From the NCBI RefSeq assembly GCF_027942865.1, contig NC_134509.1, positions 13,852,017-13,916,016 of the forward strand: a stretch of DNA of 64,000 nt, written 5' to 3'. The translations under genes were made by a program, and so were the position numbers. The stretch comes from Odontesthes bonariensis. Lineage: Eukaryota; Chordata; Actinopteri; Atheriniformes; Atherinopsidae. The notes below the pieces were generated by a model, which saw only the letters and a list, made by a program, of their open reading frames with translations, was not told where the DNA came from and did not search any database. Position 1 is the stretch's first letter. Each line of letters begins with the position of its first letter. Below are positions 22,721 through 33,800 of the stretch, one piece after another.

Positions 22721-23376
22721 TCTGTATAGATTATGCAGCACTTTTTCTCTACACTCAGAGTAAATATCAGAGGTCATGTGGGATTAAGTGTCATGTGGGA
22801 TAAAGTGCCATAATGAGTTACCTTATCAGTTAGTTCAACGGTTCACTAGTTCACAACAAAATTACACTAACTTTAAAGACACTTCAAAGTTGGTCATGTG
22901 GTGCTCCAGAGAACTCACTGAGATTTAAGACACTGAAAAGTCTGAATGCAACAAGTAATGCTTCCCATGTTTACAGGAGACCTATGGATTTTAATTAATT
23001 GAAAATAAAATGATAGCATAAACTGATAAAAAAGAACCACGAGTCCAAAATTTCCAATTTTACAATTTCATAATTTCCACTTAACATTGTACTGTGTGGT
23101 TTCATAACTGAAATTGACTTTTTATTATGTTGCACATTCCATATTTCATGTGTAACAACTGTGTATTCTTCTGTGTATCCACATGTCTATGAGAGCCACA
23201 CCGAGCACACAGTGATTTAACGGCAGACGCCCCAGGAAGTGCCCTGCTTCAGTTATGTAAACTGGTCCAGGTTTGAAGCAACTCAACCGTCAGAACTTTG
23301 CATGCCCACCAAGCCCCTGCAGCTGCTAATGCAAACAAGTGGCCTTCTCTTTCTCAACAGTGGCATGAATCTTATT

Positions 23377-23401
23377 CACACACACACACACACACACACA
23401 A
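23377..23401. repeat. (CA)12 microsatellite
   Basis: A short, uninterrupted CA run. Confidence 0.9.
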
Positions 23402-24175
23402 AACGGTAGACTGTAAAGTCAAGCAAAAATGATAAACTTCATCTCAAAGGGAAATTAAATCTATTTACAGTAAATAAAATGGCATGGTGCTGAAAATGGT
23501 GCCATTCAGTGAATATTGCACACGTTTAAGGATATATTCAACATGTTTTGTAGTAACTCAGATCGTTTTATTCCAAACAGTTTAGATTCCACTTAGACAT
23601 GGATGATAATAATCATCATCCATTATTATCAGTATTATTAATATTGTTAAAAACACATCGACAAATGCACAACAAACAGGTAAAAAGAAATACTTTACTG
23701 TTTTTTTTTTAATTATTTTATTTAATTTATATCACTATATAAATTGTTTTCAAGGTTGGTCTTGTTTATAAGCGAAACATCTGATGCAAGAAGTTGTTAC
23801 AGGGCCACTGATTTTTAGGAACAATCATGAGATCTTGTTGTTTTCTAACACATTGTTAGCGAGATGAGATGTTGCCAAGCATTGAATATTCGATTTTAAA
23901 AAAAGATTTAAAAAATTCTGATCCACACGAAATACAGATTTTGAGGTGGAAAAGTCCAGAATATCACAAAACATTTGTTTTATTCTAGGTATCAAAAGGT
24001 TTCCAACACACCTTTAACGTGTATTCTCTGTTAACTATACCTGCTGTTAAAATTTCCATTATGTATTGTTTTCTTCAACATTGCTGAGTGTCAGTTTCCA
24101 TCTTGTATGAGTACAAAGGCCGACTACCACCTGTAGAGCTGCAGCCACTGAATGGTTAAAGTTAAGTGTTCAAAT

Positions 24176-24430
24176 TCAAATGTCTAATTTGTTTGTCTTT
24201 GTTTTGAGAGAGCCGTTTCTCGCTGGCACAGCCAGAAATATTGGCAAGACACAAAGTGAAGAGCTCTTCATTTGCCTTGCCTGCATCCCTGCTCCCCCGT
24301 TCAGCTGTCTTAGCCTCCAGCCATCATTTGCGTCTTTACACCGCCCATTGATGGACAGGCAGGGGCCTCTCACAGCTGCAACAATGCATAACTCCAGGGT
24401 CCTCAGCCCTGGAGATTCCAAGGTACACTC
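24176..24430. promoter_or_regulatory. Candidate conserved non-coding element
   Basis: A 250-bp block of balanced base composition inside an AT-rich desert, about 3.3 kb upstream of foxe1. It contains a CTGGC-ACA-GCCAG palindrome and the stretch CGTCTTTACACCGCCCATTG. Open frames exist on both strands (124 and 81 codons) but neither has splice sites or protein-like features. Conservation cannot be tested here. Confidence 0.25.
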
Positions 24431-25470
24431 AGTGATGCTAAACCCAAGTACTCTTCAAGGAGGCTTAGAGATTCTGTTTGCAGCTCAGGCTGCAGTACAT
24501 CAGACCGATGCACAAACTTGGACATGTATAAAAGAAACTGCAGTCAGGAAATAATCAGATGCCATTTTCAAATTTAAAAAAAAAACGGTTTGAATAGTTT
24601 TTACTCAACAGAGAACTTTCCATTGGCAAGAATCCATTGGCACTGATATATAAATAATATCAGAAACTGAATAACATCCGTATCTTAATCATGTTCACGT
24701 AATTAAATATTGACAGTGGTGTCAGTTTCAAGACACCTACTGTATCTGATCCACCAGCACAAACAAAAATGAAGCGTTCAAGAGCAAACATTTGATGGTG
24801 AATGTTGAACAAGAGCCAAATCAAGATAAATGAGCAAACGGTGACAACTGTTGGCTGAACAACAAAAGATACCCAAGAACTTACTCACCTGTAATTACTC
24901 ATTACCATCAAGTTTAAGAAGCTGTTTTAATCTAAATATACAATATACAGATATACATATCTGGAATCCCCTCCTTGGACTTGTGTGTCTCAGCCAAAAC
25001 GGCCCAGAAAACTCTATGTTCAAGTTTGTCAAGACTTATATTGTGTTGATAAAGGTCCCTAATTCAATATCTAACCACATGTGAATTGTGGTCCGTTCTT
25101 CACCTCTGCTCCTGACTTTAGGCATTGAAAAAAAAAAGCTTTTAGGTTTTACAATGAAGCTGACCTTTGACGTATTGAATATGAAATGAGTAAGCTGTAG
25201 CTGATAGGGTAGCGTGGTCATCTTTCAGGGGGAAAATTACTCGCTTGATCCCCAAATTTCCCCACTTGAATGAAACCGTCTGCTGAATGAGCGTAATGTG
25301 GTGTAATTGAAGTGTAATCATTTCTTCCGGTTGTACATTTGTGTGAAACCTTGTCATTATCAGCTTGAATGATGGCCAAAACCATGTTTTGTGTGATCCC
25401 AGTGACCTTTGACCCTTGACCACTAAAATCCAGTCAGTTCACTCGTGAGACCAAATGAATGTTTGTACCA

Positions 25471-25594
25471 TTTATTCATTCATTTTCCATAGCCACTTTA
25501 ATCCTTTTCAGGGTGGCAGAGAGAGCTGCATCTGATCTCAGCTAACATCAGCTAAGATACACCCTGGAGAGGTCACCAGTCCGTGACAGGGCTG
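25471..25594. mobile_element. Fragment of a non-LTR retrotransposon 3' end
   Basis: The segment from TTTATTCATTCATTTTCCAT through CCTTTTCAGGGTGGCAGAG to ACACCCTGGAGAGGTCACCA matches in outline the 3' end of a very abundant fish LINE that I recall. It is diverged, with no coding part and no visible target-site duplication. Confidence 0.5.
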
Positions 25595-26381
25595 TTTTTT
25601 TTAAATCCTCTCAAATTGTTTAGGAGGATAAAAAGGACGGATGGACAACCTGAAAATATTGTGTCTTCAGCCACAGCTGTTGCTGTCACAGAGGCATAAG
25701 ATCTTAAGAAAATGTCACTGAAGAAAAACCCACTGACAATTTCAACCGTTTCCAGTTGTTTGTGTTATCAGATTTCACCTTTAAGACATTTAAACCAGCA
25801 AATCTTCTGCAGTTTTATTTGATAAATGACTTTATGATTTAAAAAAAGTACAAACTTTCTCCTCTACTGTTTCATTTAAATTTACACATGCATCTTGCTC
25901 ACAGTGACAGTCAAATCCAGTGTGATTTTGTGTGTAATTGCCTCAGTTTTAAGTAAGAACACAAGCGGAAACTTATACTACTATACTAGGCAGCTAAAGA
26001 AAAAGAAAAAAAAAGAGAAAAAAAATTGTCATTGTGAACTACGATGACAAATAAATGCTGGTATTTAAACTGAATGAGTTGAAAAGTGTACGGTAAAATC
26101 CTCCTACTGAGTAAAACTGTGGCCATCTTATACTCTAATTGCTATTTGTGTAGCTTTAATGACATCTTTATTTTTCTTAACCCTTTATTTGCAAAGTACA
26201 CAAAGTGCAACTGACTTGTACTAACATCAAACAAAGTTTGCACTTCCTCATGTTAACCTCGAAAAGCTCGACATCTCATCACATATAACACCCACCCCAT
26301 CATGTCACAGGGTGCTGCAGTGCCAGTCCAGGACAGCCACATCCGCAACCCTCCCTACAGGACTAAACTTTTCATCAGGTT

Positions 26382-26397
26382 GTTTGTCTAAACAAAC
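26382..26397. promoter_or_regulatory. Inverted pair of forkhead-type sites
   Basis: GTTTGT-CTAA-ACAAAC is a perfect palindrome made of two forkhead half-motifs (RYAAAYA class). It lies about 1.1 kb upstream of the likely foxe1 first exon. Forkhead factors bind such motifs, so autoregulation is possible. Chance occurrence in AT-rich DNA is also possible. Confidence 0.3.
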
Positions 26398-27479
26398 CAA
26401 CTCTGTGTCAGTGCCTTGGCTCTGACATATGCCTGCAGCGTGAACCCAGCCTCGTGTTGAGCTGTGGAAGTATGCTGCTGCTGCTGCGTTTTACACTGTT
26501 TGGTTAAGAGATTAGGGTGGTGAACCTAAGCCCGGTGGAGTCCCGGGACATCATACCACCAGAGCTGCTTAGAGTATCAGCACCATCCCTGATGACAGTG
26601 AAATCTTTAAAGTCAGCGTAAAAGCATTCAGCTGGGACTGTCTAAGAATGTACCGCCAACTTGTTTGGAGAACGAAGCATTTTAAATACAAGCAATTTGA
26701 AGAGACAATTTCTATGCGAGGAGTTGGTTATTCTCCCCATTCGGGTTGCTTCCAGGCTTCATGATGATGGCCTATATTTTGCATGCTGAAATCACAGGAG
26801 GGCTTTTGTCTGGAAAACATTTACATCTCTTAACACAGCTGGCTTGTCCAACCACTGGCACAAAACAAACAAGGAAGTAAGATAGAAAAACAACTCATAG
26901 GTTAAGTTACCACTAAAGAGGTGTTTTAGTGTTTAACATCAAAACAACATGGACCATTTTAGACATTTTAAAATAAACTGAGGTCGGCCTCGAAGGAAAA
27001 TTTGAATACAAAGAGGAAACATAATTTGTTTTGACAGTTTTGAAACTAAATTTAAAAGAAAAGAAAACTGCTTAAAATAATTCTAATAGAAAAAAAAAAG
27101 TTAACTATTGCTGGGATTAAAAAGCTCAATCATTAACATTTCTATAAATAGTTCAACCAGCACATACTCTTTGCATTTCAGGACATCAGGCATGCATTAC
27201 ACACACATGTAAAAAATATCATAAATTACCGTAGAACAGAATTCCCACACAAAGCATTCAGCCACTGACAGACATGAACAATAGACCCTGATAAAGCTGA
27301 GGTATGTTGAAAGCATGTGATGTGGGGGGTGTGGCTGTCACACTGCTCTGGAGGTAATAGACTCTTCAGGTAATACAGAGTGACTCATTCTTTCTCACAC
27401 CTTAAACAGCACAAATGGTGCTCTCACAGCTTAACTCTTCCACTTAAGCTGACAACGAACCACAAGAAAAACGAAAGAA

Positions 27480-27737
27480 GACTTCTCTGAAGAGAAAATT
27501 ACTTCTGCTGCATTTTGAGGACGATTTGCTGGATTTGGACTCAGAGAAAGTGAGTTGTTAAAAACAAAGTGGGCTTTCTGGCAAAATTTCATGTTGGGCA
27601 GCTGCTTTTGTTTTGATTCTCACACTCAAGGATATTATTTTTTCTTCACGCATAAGGAACTTTGGAACGGCAAAGTCTGTGTGTAAACTGACCTAATTTG
27701 TCTTTAAAGCAACTTTTTTTTTTCCCCCAGACTGCCG
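27480..27737 (+). other. foxe1: foxe1 5' UTR with a probable intron (27550-27730)
   Basis: A donor, GAGAAA|GTGAGTTG, lies at 27550, and a strong acceptor, a T run then CCCCCAG, ends at 27730, eight bases before the start codon. This predicts a non-coding first exon ending at 27549 and a 181-bp intron. I recall mammalian FOXE1 as a single-exon gene. The transcription start is not defined; no TATA box is obvious. Confidence 0.5.
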
Positions 27738-28838
27738 ATGACAATGCCAGTAGTCAAAGTGGAGAAAGAGTCTCCAGCAGACACCAAATTGCCTTCCTCC
27801 AGTCCTCCACCACAGACAGAGGAGCAGCCCAGAGGTCGCAGGAGGAAGAGACCCCTACAGCGGGGGAAACCACCATACAGCTACATTGCACTCATTTCCA
27901 TGGCTATTGCCAACTCTCCTGATCGCAAACTCACACTGGGGGGCATCTACAAATTCATCACAGAGCGCTTCCCCTTCTACAGAGACAATTCAAAGAAGTG
28001 GCAAAACTCCATTCGTCATAACCTGACACTCAATGATTGCTTTATCAAGATTCCTCGAGAGCCGGGACGACCTGGGAAGGGCAACTATTGGGCATTGGAC
28101 CCCAACGCAGAGGACATGTTTGAGAGTGGCAGCTTTTTGAGGCGCAGGAAGAGGTTTAAGCGCTGTGACTTGAGCACCTATGCCGCTTACGTGCATGAGA
28201 CGCCAGTTTTCTCCCCTGTTCAGATTACCAGATCAGCTGCATACACCAATTCAGTCTACTCCAACATGACAGTCAGCCCTACCTACGGACAGCAGCTGCC
28301 CTCTGCCTATTATCCCTCCTCGTCCCCTCCCGGGTTCGGACATGGTCAGACTCGGATGTTCAGCATCAATAACATCATAGGACACCAAACCACTGCAGGC
28401 ATGCTGGCAGGTCAAGGGACAGAGATGATGCAGCAGCCCAGCCGAGGCTTCAGTTCCGAGGGGCTTCTTAATGGATCTGGCCCCTGCAGCCTGGGAGGCC
28501 CGGGTTTCCAGAGTCAGCCGTGCGGGGGAGCCGTGCCACCTCGCTCCTCCACACATCCAGGGTTCACCTACTCAGGACCAAACAGCCATCCACACAACCA
28601 TGCCCACCAGGGCTCATATGGACAGGCTCACGCTCAGGGCTATGCAGCAACTGGCCGGATGCACGCCTCAGCTCACGGGTCTGCAGAAACAGTGGACCAT
28701 TACGGAAGGGTCTCCCCAGTGCAGCTGGGCTCTTTCTCCCAGTATAACAGTGCAGCAGGTCCTGTTGCAAACACCGGGGCATACCTGAGACACCCAACAT
28801 ACCCCGGGAACATGGACCGGTTCGTGTCTGCGATATAA
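27738..28838 (+). CDS. foxe1: Forkhead box protein E1
   Basis: A 366-residue protein in one coding exon. The forkhead (winged-helix) DNA-binding domain spans about residues 43-142, with [10 protein letters not shown] at its start, recognition helix [11 protein letters not shown] at 90-100, and the basic wing RRRKRFKR at the end. The flank [17 protein letters not shown] and the terminal DRFVSA motif identify the FOXE1 class, a transcription factor needed in vertebrates for thyroid, palate and craniofacial cartilage development. The rest is a Ser/Gly/His/Pro-rich tail, with no alanine tract such as the one in human FOXE1. Two ATGs (27738 and 27744) are in frame; the first gives MTMPVVKVE and the second may be used instead. 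It is the nearest gene to the large upstream desert and converges with spag5 downstream. Confidence 0.95.
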   Translation: MTMPVVKVEKESPADTKLPSSSPPPQTEEQPRGRRRKRPLQRGKPPYSYIALISMAIANSPDRKLTLGGIYKFITERFPFYRDNSKKWQNSIRHNLTLNDCFIKIPREPGRPGKGNYWALDPNAEDMFESGSFLRRRKRFKRCDLSTYAAYVHETPVFSPVQITRSAAYTNSVYSNMTVSPTYGQQLPSAYYPSSSPPGFGHGQTRMFSINNIIGHQTTAGMLAGQGTEMMQQPSRGFSSEGLLNGSGPCSLGGPGFQSQPCGGAVPPRSSTHPGFTYSGPNSHPHNHAHQGSYGQAHAQGYAATGRMHASAHGSAETVDHYGRVSPVQLGSFSQYNSAAGPVANTGAYLRHPTYPGNMDRFVSAI

Positions 28839-29311
28839 GCTACTGAAACTGTCAATCCAAGCCTCTCAACCATCTTTTTTTCAGAAGAATAGAGACTTGA
28901 GAGGACATCGAGTGAGCCAGACATTTCTGCGCACAAACATGACTTTCTATGTTCGTGACATGTAAGGACAAGAGTGAACAGACCTCTCTTGAGACACAAA
29001 TGTGATTTTAATTCATTGATCCTGAAGCCCACCTTCAGCACTGATAGAAACCTACTGTTATAATATAAATTTGGAATTTGGTGCATGGTTGCCAGTTGTT
29101 TTTGCTTCTTTTTTCTTAAGGTCTTGAATGTCAGCTTAAACTTGACAAAATGGTTATTAATGTTCATATAAATTATTGTGCTTCTTGGTCGCAAGTGGAA
29201 TGTGTAAAGAATATCAGTTTTTGTGTATCTGCATGTATTCTATTGCCAAATGGAAAAAAAAAAATGCGTTTTGCTTTGTAAAAAACAGATATGGCACTTT
29301 TGCTCTTTGAG

Positions 29312-29317
29312 AATAAA
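29312..29317 (+). terminator. foxe1 poly(A) signal
   Basis: AATAAA within GAGAATAAAATATT, about 470 bp after the stop codon. The UTR between them is AT-rich and holds no other gene. Confidence 0.6.
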
Positions 29318-30753
29318 ATATTTTGATTACTGATGAATCACTGCAAATATATTTGTGAAAAAAAAACATTCCAAACCAAGAATTTACTTTAGTATATCAA
29401 TGACTTTGGTTTGCAACCAGATGTCATTCAAAGGCAACAAATAATCCTAATATTATAACGTAAACAAGTGCTTTCAGACCCAGGAATTAAGCCAGCGGGG
29501 GAAAGAAAAGTTTTCTTTTCTTTTCTCATGTGCTTGTGCTGAGTTCTGCAGCGTTTCGGCTCAGCTGACTTAAAGTGCTGTCTGGAGCCACAGTATTAGG
29601 AGTCACCGTGACCGGTTTCAATTATCACGTCAGTCTCGCCGCACACACTTGAATCCACTAATCAAGAAAATGAATTGACCTGTAACTTGATACTTCATCC
29701 CAAGAAGTTAAAACAACAAAAGCTTAGAAACCCTTTCCACAGTCTGCATATCTGACAAGACGAGACTCATGAGGAAACGGTGCTGGTCGAGACGCTTGAT
29801 TTATTTATTTATTTTTTGACTATTTTAAAAGCTTTGGCAACAAATTACGTTAACTATATTTCCTTTGCTCAAAAGATTTAGACCTTTTCTCTTAAAAAAA
29901 AAAAATGTAAATAAAAAAAAAAAAACGTTACGCAAAGACAACAGCTCATGATATAGAGTGATTTAATACTGGCTTATTGACACGCTTCATTTAATCAATG
30001 ACAAAACTACACATGCGATATCTGCAAAGAAAACAGCTTGTTGGCTTTACAAAGGTACATAGCAACCAAATTTACTTTGGAGATTAAGATGTGAAAGTTT
30101 GAACAGAAGGGAAGTTTGCTCGTTTAAGGGCTTCCCAACCTGAGTACATATTTACATTTACACACCTCTTCAAACGTTCGTTGGATTGAAGGAAAACTTT
30201 ATTTTTCATGTTTGATTGATAAAGATAAATAACACAGAGCAGCTTCAGTGCTCCCTTTCAGGTCCGTGCACCATCACTCCACGAAAAAAAAAAGACATTT
30301 CATTATTGGTAATTTGATGATGGTGTTCATTTGAGTTGAAATCTGGTACATGCAAATGTATGAAAATGTGCATCATTTTCATACGGCTCCATGGACATGG
30401 TCATCCTGAAAGAGACCTCCCGATTCAGGATAGAAATGTTTCAGCTCGGGATAAAGTGGTGACTCGGAACAGCTTTGAATCCATTTGAAGAGCCCTTTTC
30501 TCTCTAAGTGGACTCAAACAATGTCAGCAAAGCAAGGCATTGTTTGATTCCCAATCTCCCATTGTTAGAAGTAAAGGGTTCAGGTTTTTCCCTTAAAGTC
30601 GTCACCCGACTGTATGTTGTTGTGTCTACGCGGTCCACTTGTTGATATGAAGACTGATGGATGCTAATTGAAAACAATCACGTAACCCCCCCACTATCCC
30701 GGTTACAAAAATGCAGCAGAATATGGGACAAAGAACATCTAAGACTTAACAAT
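29318..30753. other. Intergenic DNA between convergent foxe1 and spag5
   Basis: No coding feature seen. A-rich tracts lie at 29896-29925 and a TTTATTTATTTATT tract at about 29800. TTTATT near 30198 could be a distal poly(A) signal for spag5 on the minus strand. Confidence 0.5.
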
Positions 30754-30759
30754 TTTAAT
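30754..30759 (-). terminator. Possible spag5 poly(A) signal (ATTAAA)
   Basis: TTTAAT on the plus strand reads ATTAAA on the minus strand, about 90 bp after the spag5 stop codon. It is the common variant hexamer. A canonical AATAAA lies further on, near 30198. Confidence 0.35.
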
Positions 30760-30847
30760 CATACGAGGATAAGAACACTTACAGTCATGACGACCTAAAA
30801 CACATCAGACAGAAATAAACAAAACACTGCGGACAATCATCAACACG

Positions 30848-33800
30848 TCAGCCGATGTATTCAGCCAGCTGCTGGAGCTGTTCACAGTGCTTCACAACCT
30901 CGGGCAGAGCCAGCAGAGTCTGTACGATGAAAAGGAAAAGAAGTCAATAATCCAAACACATTACCGACAGAAGATGAAAAGAGAGTTAAAAGGAGGAAAA
31001 GGAATCTAAATATCTCTCACCTCTCTGACTTTATTGATCATGTGGTTTAAAATCTGAAGCTCGTTCTCACTCTTCTGTTGGTTTGTCTGATGGATGATTT
31101 GCTGTAAGAGACGATAAACCATCAAGAACAACCTGGATTAGTGGACCGTCTCAAAATAACCGAATTGGGACCCTCAAATGTTTTACCTTTCTATTTTTAA
31201 TTTTTTTTAAGACAATAAAGAAAGGTGTTGGCATCTAGTCAGGAATACGATATGATTTGTGCTTACGTGTCTCTTAGCCCGTTCAAGGAGTTTAACTCTG
31301 GCCTGCTCCGCTTCCTGAAGACTTGACTTTAATCTCTCCACCTGGGGATCAAATCCAAGATATAAGGGACGACAACGTTTAAAAGGTGCCAAATGTTCCT
31401 CGAGACCAGACTGAAAATTACGAGATGCAGGAAAGGATTGGTTATTAACCAACGATCGCATAATGAATACGGTTACCTCTTTCAGTAACTGGATCTTCTC
31501 TTCCATGTTAGCCGACTGACCGCCATCTTTCCGCAACTCCTCCCAAAGGAACTGAGACTCAACTTTCGACTCCTGAAGAGCGCGGCGAAGCTCAGCCACA
31601 TCCTTTTTCAATTCCTGGGGGGAAATTTTAAAAAGAAAATTAACATTAATACAAACATTTGAAGAAAGGCCTCTCCCGGAAGAGTTTTTTTTTTTTAAAC
31701 GGTTATTCGCATCTGTTGCCTTACACTGTTGCCAGTCTTGTGTTTATTTAGAATTTCCTGCGTCTCTTGAACATCTGCCATCAACTGAGTCAACGTTTTC
31801 TCATCCTGTGGGGAAGAAAAAAAAAAAGAAGAACATTAACGACAGTCAGCAGTCCTCTGTACCGGCTTTAACTTGGTTGGGCATCACACAGATGTGGTCA
31901 GGACTGAGGAGGCCTCACCTGAGTGTTCTGCAGCAGAGCCCGATTTCCTCTTTTAACCACATTATTCAGACGGCTGAGTTGATGCTTCAGCTCAGACACC
32001 TCAGCCTGATGTCGGTTGCTCGCGGCCTGTTGCTCCACCTGCAGGCCACAGCTTGAAAAGCACACGACAAGTTTTTAAAAAGGGAAAAAAAAAAATGCAT
32101 GATGTGCATTGTTTTTTAATTTTGTAAAGAAATACGTTTACAAATTTTCTATACAAATACGTTTCTTAGGCCATAAAAATGATATTTTACTCGAACGTTA
32201 AAAGGAATACAGTGACAATTCGAGGAGATATACTTCATTATTTCTAAAGCATCCGTTTTATTAGATTTCTTAATCTTTACCGATAACCTATAAAAAGGTC
32301 AGGAGTCAAAACGAATAAAAAGATAAAGCACAGACCGTTTAATTCATCCTTATTACATTTAGGCTACGTTCAGACTGCGTGTTGAGGGTGACCCAAATCA
32401 GATTGTTTTTTTCTTCTCTCACATGTGACTCAGATCTGATGTTCTCACAACAGTGAGAGCAGCACAGGTCATATGGAATGTGGTCACAAATCGGACACAG
32501 ATTGCATTTTTTGCAATGCAACCTCAGTCCATACATTCAAATCGGAATTCATGCGTCACTCTCGATCAACATTTGTCCCAATTCTGCACAGACGAAGTCA
32601 CCACACATGACGGACGAGAGCACAGACGTTAACTAGTGGAGGACCAGCGAGGTGCCGGTCTTTATAAGCATATAAGCATTTGGGGGAGGATAATTCCTGT
32701 ATCTAGTGATGCCGTTTCTGGCTCATGCGCATCATGACGACGTTGTTTTTTTGCACATGCGCGTTGGTTCAGTATGGTGAGCCGTTCACACTGAAATCTG
32801 ATATTGGCCACGTTAAAAAGAGTAATGTTAACAAATCAAATTCTTAATATATATATATATATATATTTTTTTTTATTATTTTTATTTTTTTTTTATTTTT
32901 TATTTTTTTTTTTTTAAATCAGATCCGAGTAGTAAATCCAACTTCAGTAAGTTTCCTGCTGAACAAAATGTCAGTCCCGTATACTAATCTTAACATCACA
33001 AACCAAAAAGAAACAACAGTTAGTTCTGATTGTGTTGGAAAGATCTTGGTATCTCATTACTGAACAAGTAAGTTGATCTTTTTAAAGTTGCTGGACAAAA
33101 ACGATCTATGAAATTTTAATCAATCTAAGCAGATAACTGTAACCTTAAACACGTCAGTGAATATTTAAAGAATGACCTCCCACCCCCACCATACACACCA
33201 ACACTCACATGGAGCTGTGCAGCTCCTGCAGCTGAGCGTCTTTGCGCTGCTGTACCGTCTTCAGCGTGCTGATGAGCTCTGTGACAGTGCTGCCCAGGCC
33301 AGAGAGCAGCTCTGTCACACTGCTCTGCTCTTCTTCCTCTTCTTTAACCACGACTGTGTCCATATTCTGTTTTGGAGTGAGGGCTGAGATGCGGGTGAAG
33401 GCGCTCGTCTCACTGAACAAAGTTTCTCTCTGTGGCTCCGATGCATCTGAAAGGGGAAAAAAAAAACGTACAATTTCACTTGTTCACCGATTTTACTATC
33501 ATCCTTGCACCATGCACCAATTTGCACTTTCTACTTTTAGCCTTAACCTATTTTTTGTCTATTTTTGTACTTTTTGCACTTAAGAGAAGCGAGGTGTAAC
33601 CGGAGTCAAATTCCTCGTGTGTGTCCACATACCTGGCAATAAAAAGCGATTACCTTATGAAATTTTGTTAGATTTTTTTCCTATGCAGTTGCACGCTGTT
33701 CAATTCTAAAGCTCCTTGTCCCCAGATGCTAGCAGAGCAGATCAATAACCGTCTCAAAATCACTCTGAAGTTATAGTGATTTAAAAATGGTGGAAGATAC

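Larger units (their letters stand above)
19961..27480. other. Intergenic DNA upstream of foxe1
   Basis: No gene is supported. It holds a repeat fragment at about 22600-22720, a CA microsatellite (23377-23401), a LINE-like tail (25471-25594) and complex stretches at 23200-23340, 24176-24430 and 26280-26480 that look less like neutral AT-rich DNA. In other vertebrates, genes of this class have distant enhancers, so these are candidates for foxe1 control. Confidence 0.45.

Noticed and set aside
24180-24554. 124-codon open frame upstream of foxe1
   Set aside because: No domain, no splice context, and an overlapping frame on the other strand; better described as possible non-coding element.
6076-27480. 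Searched for an XPA-like gene next to foxe1, as in human
   Set aside because: No exon encoding a recognisable zinc-finger or XPA core was seen on either strand.
28251-29194. Long minus-strand frames opposite foxe1
   Set aside because: Shadows of the GC-rich foxe1 coding sequence and its UTR.
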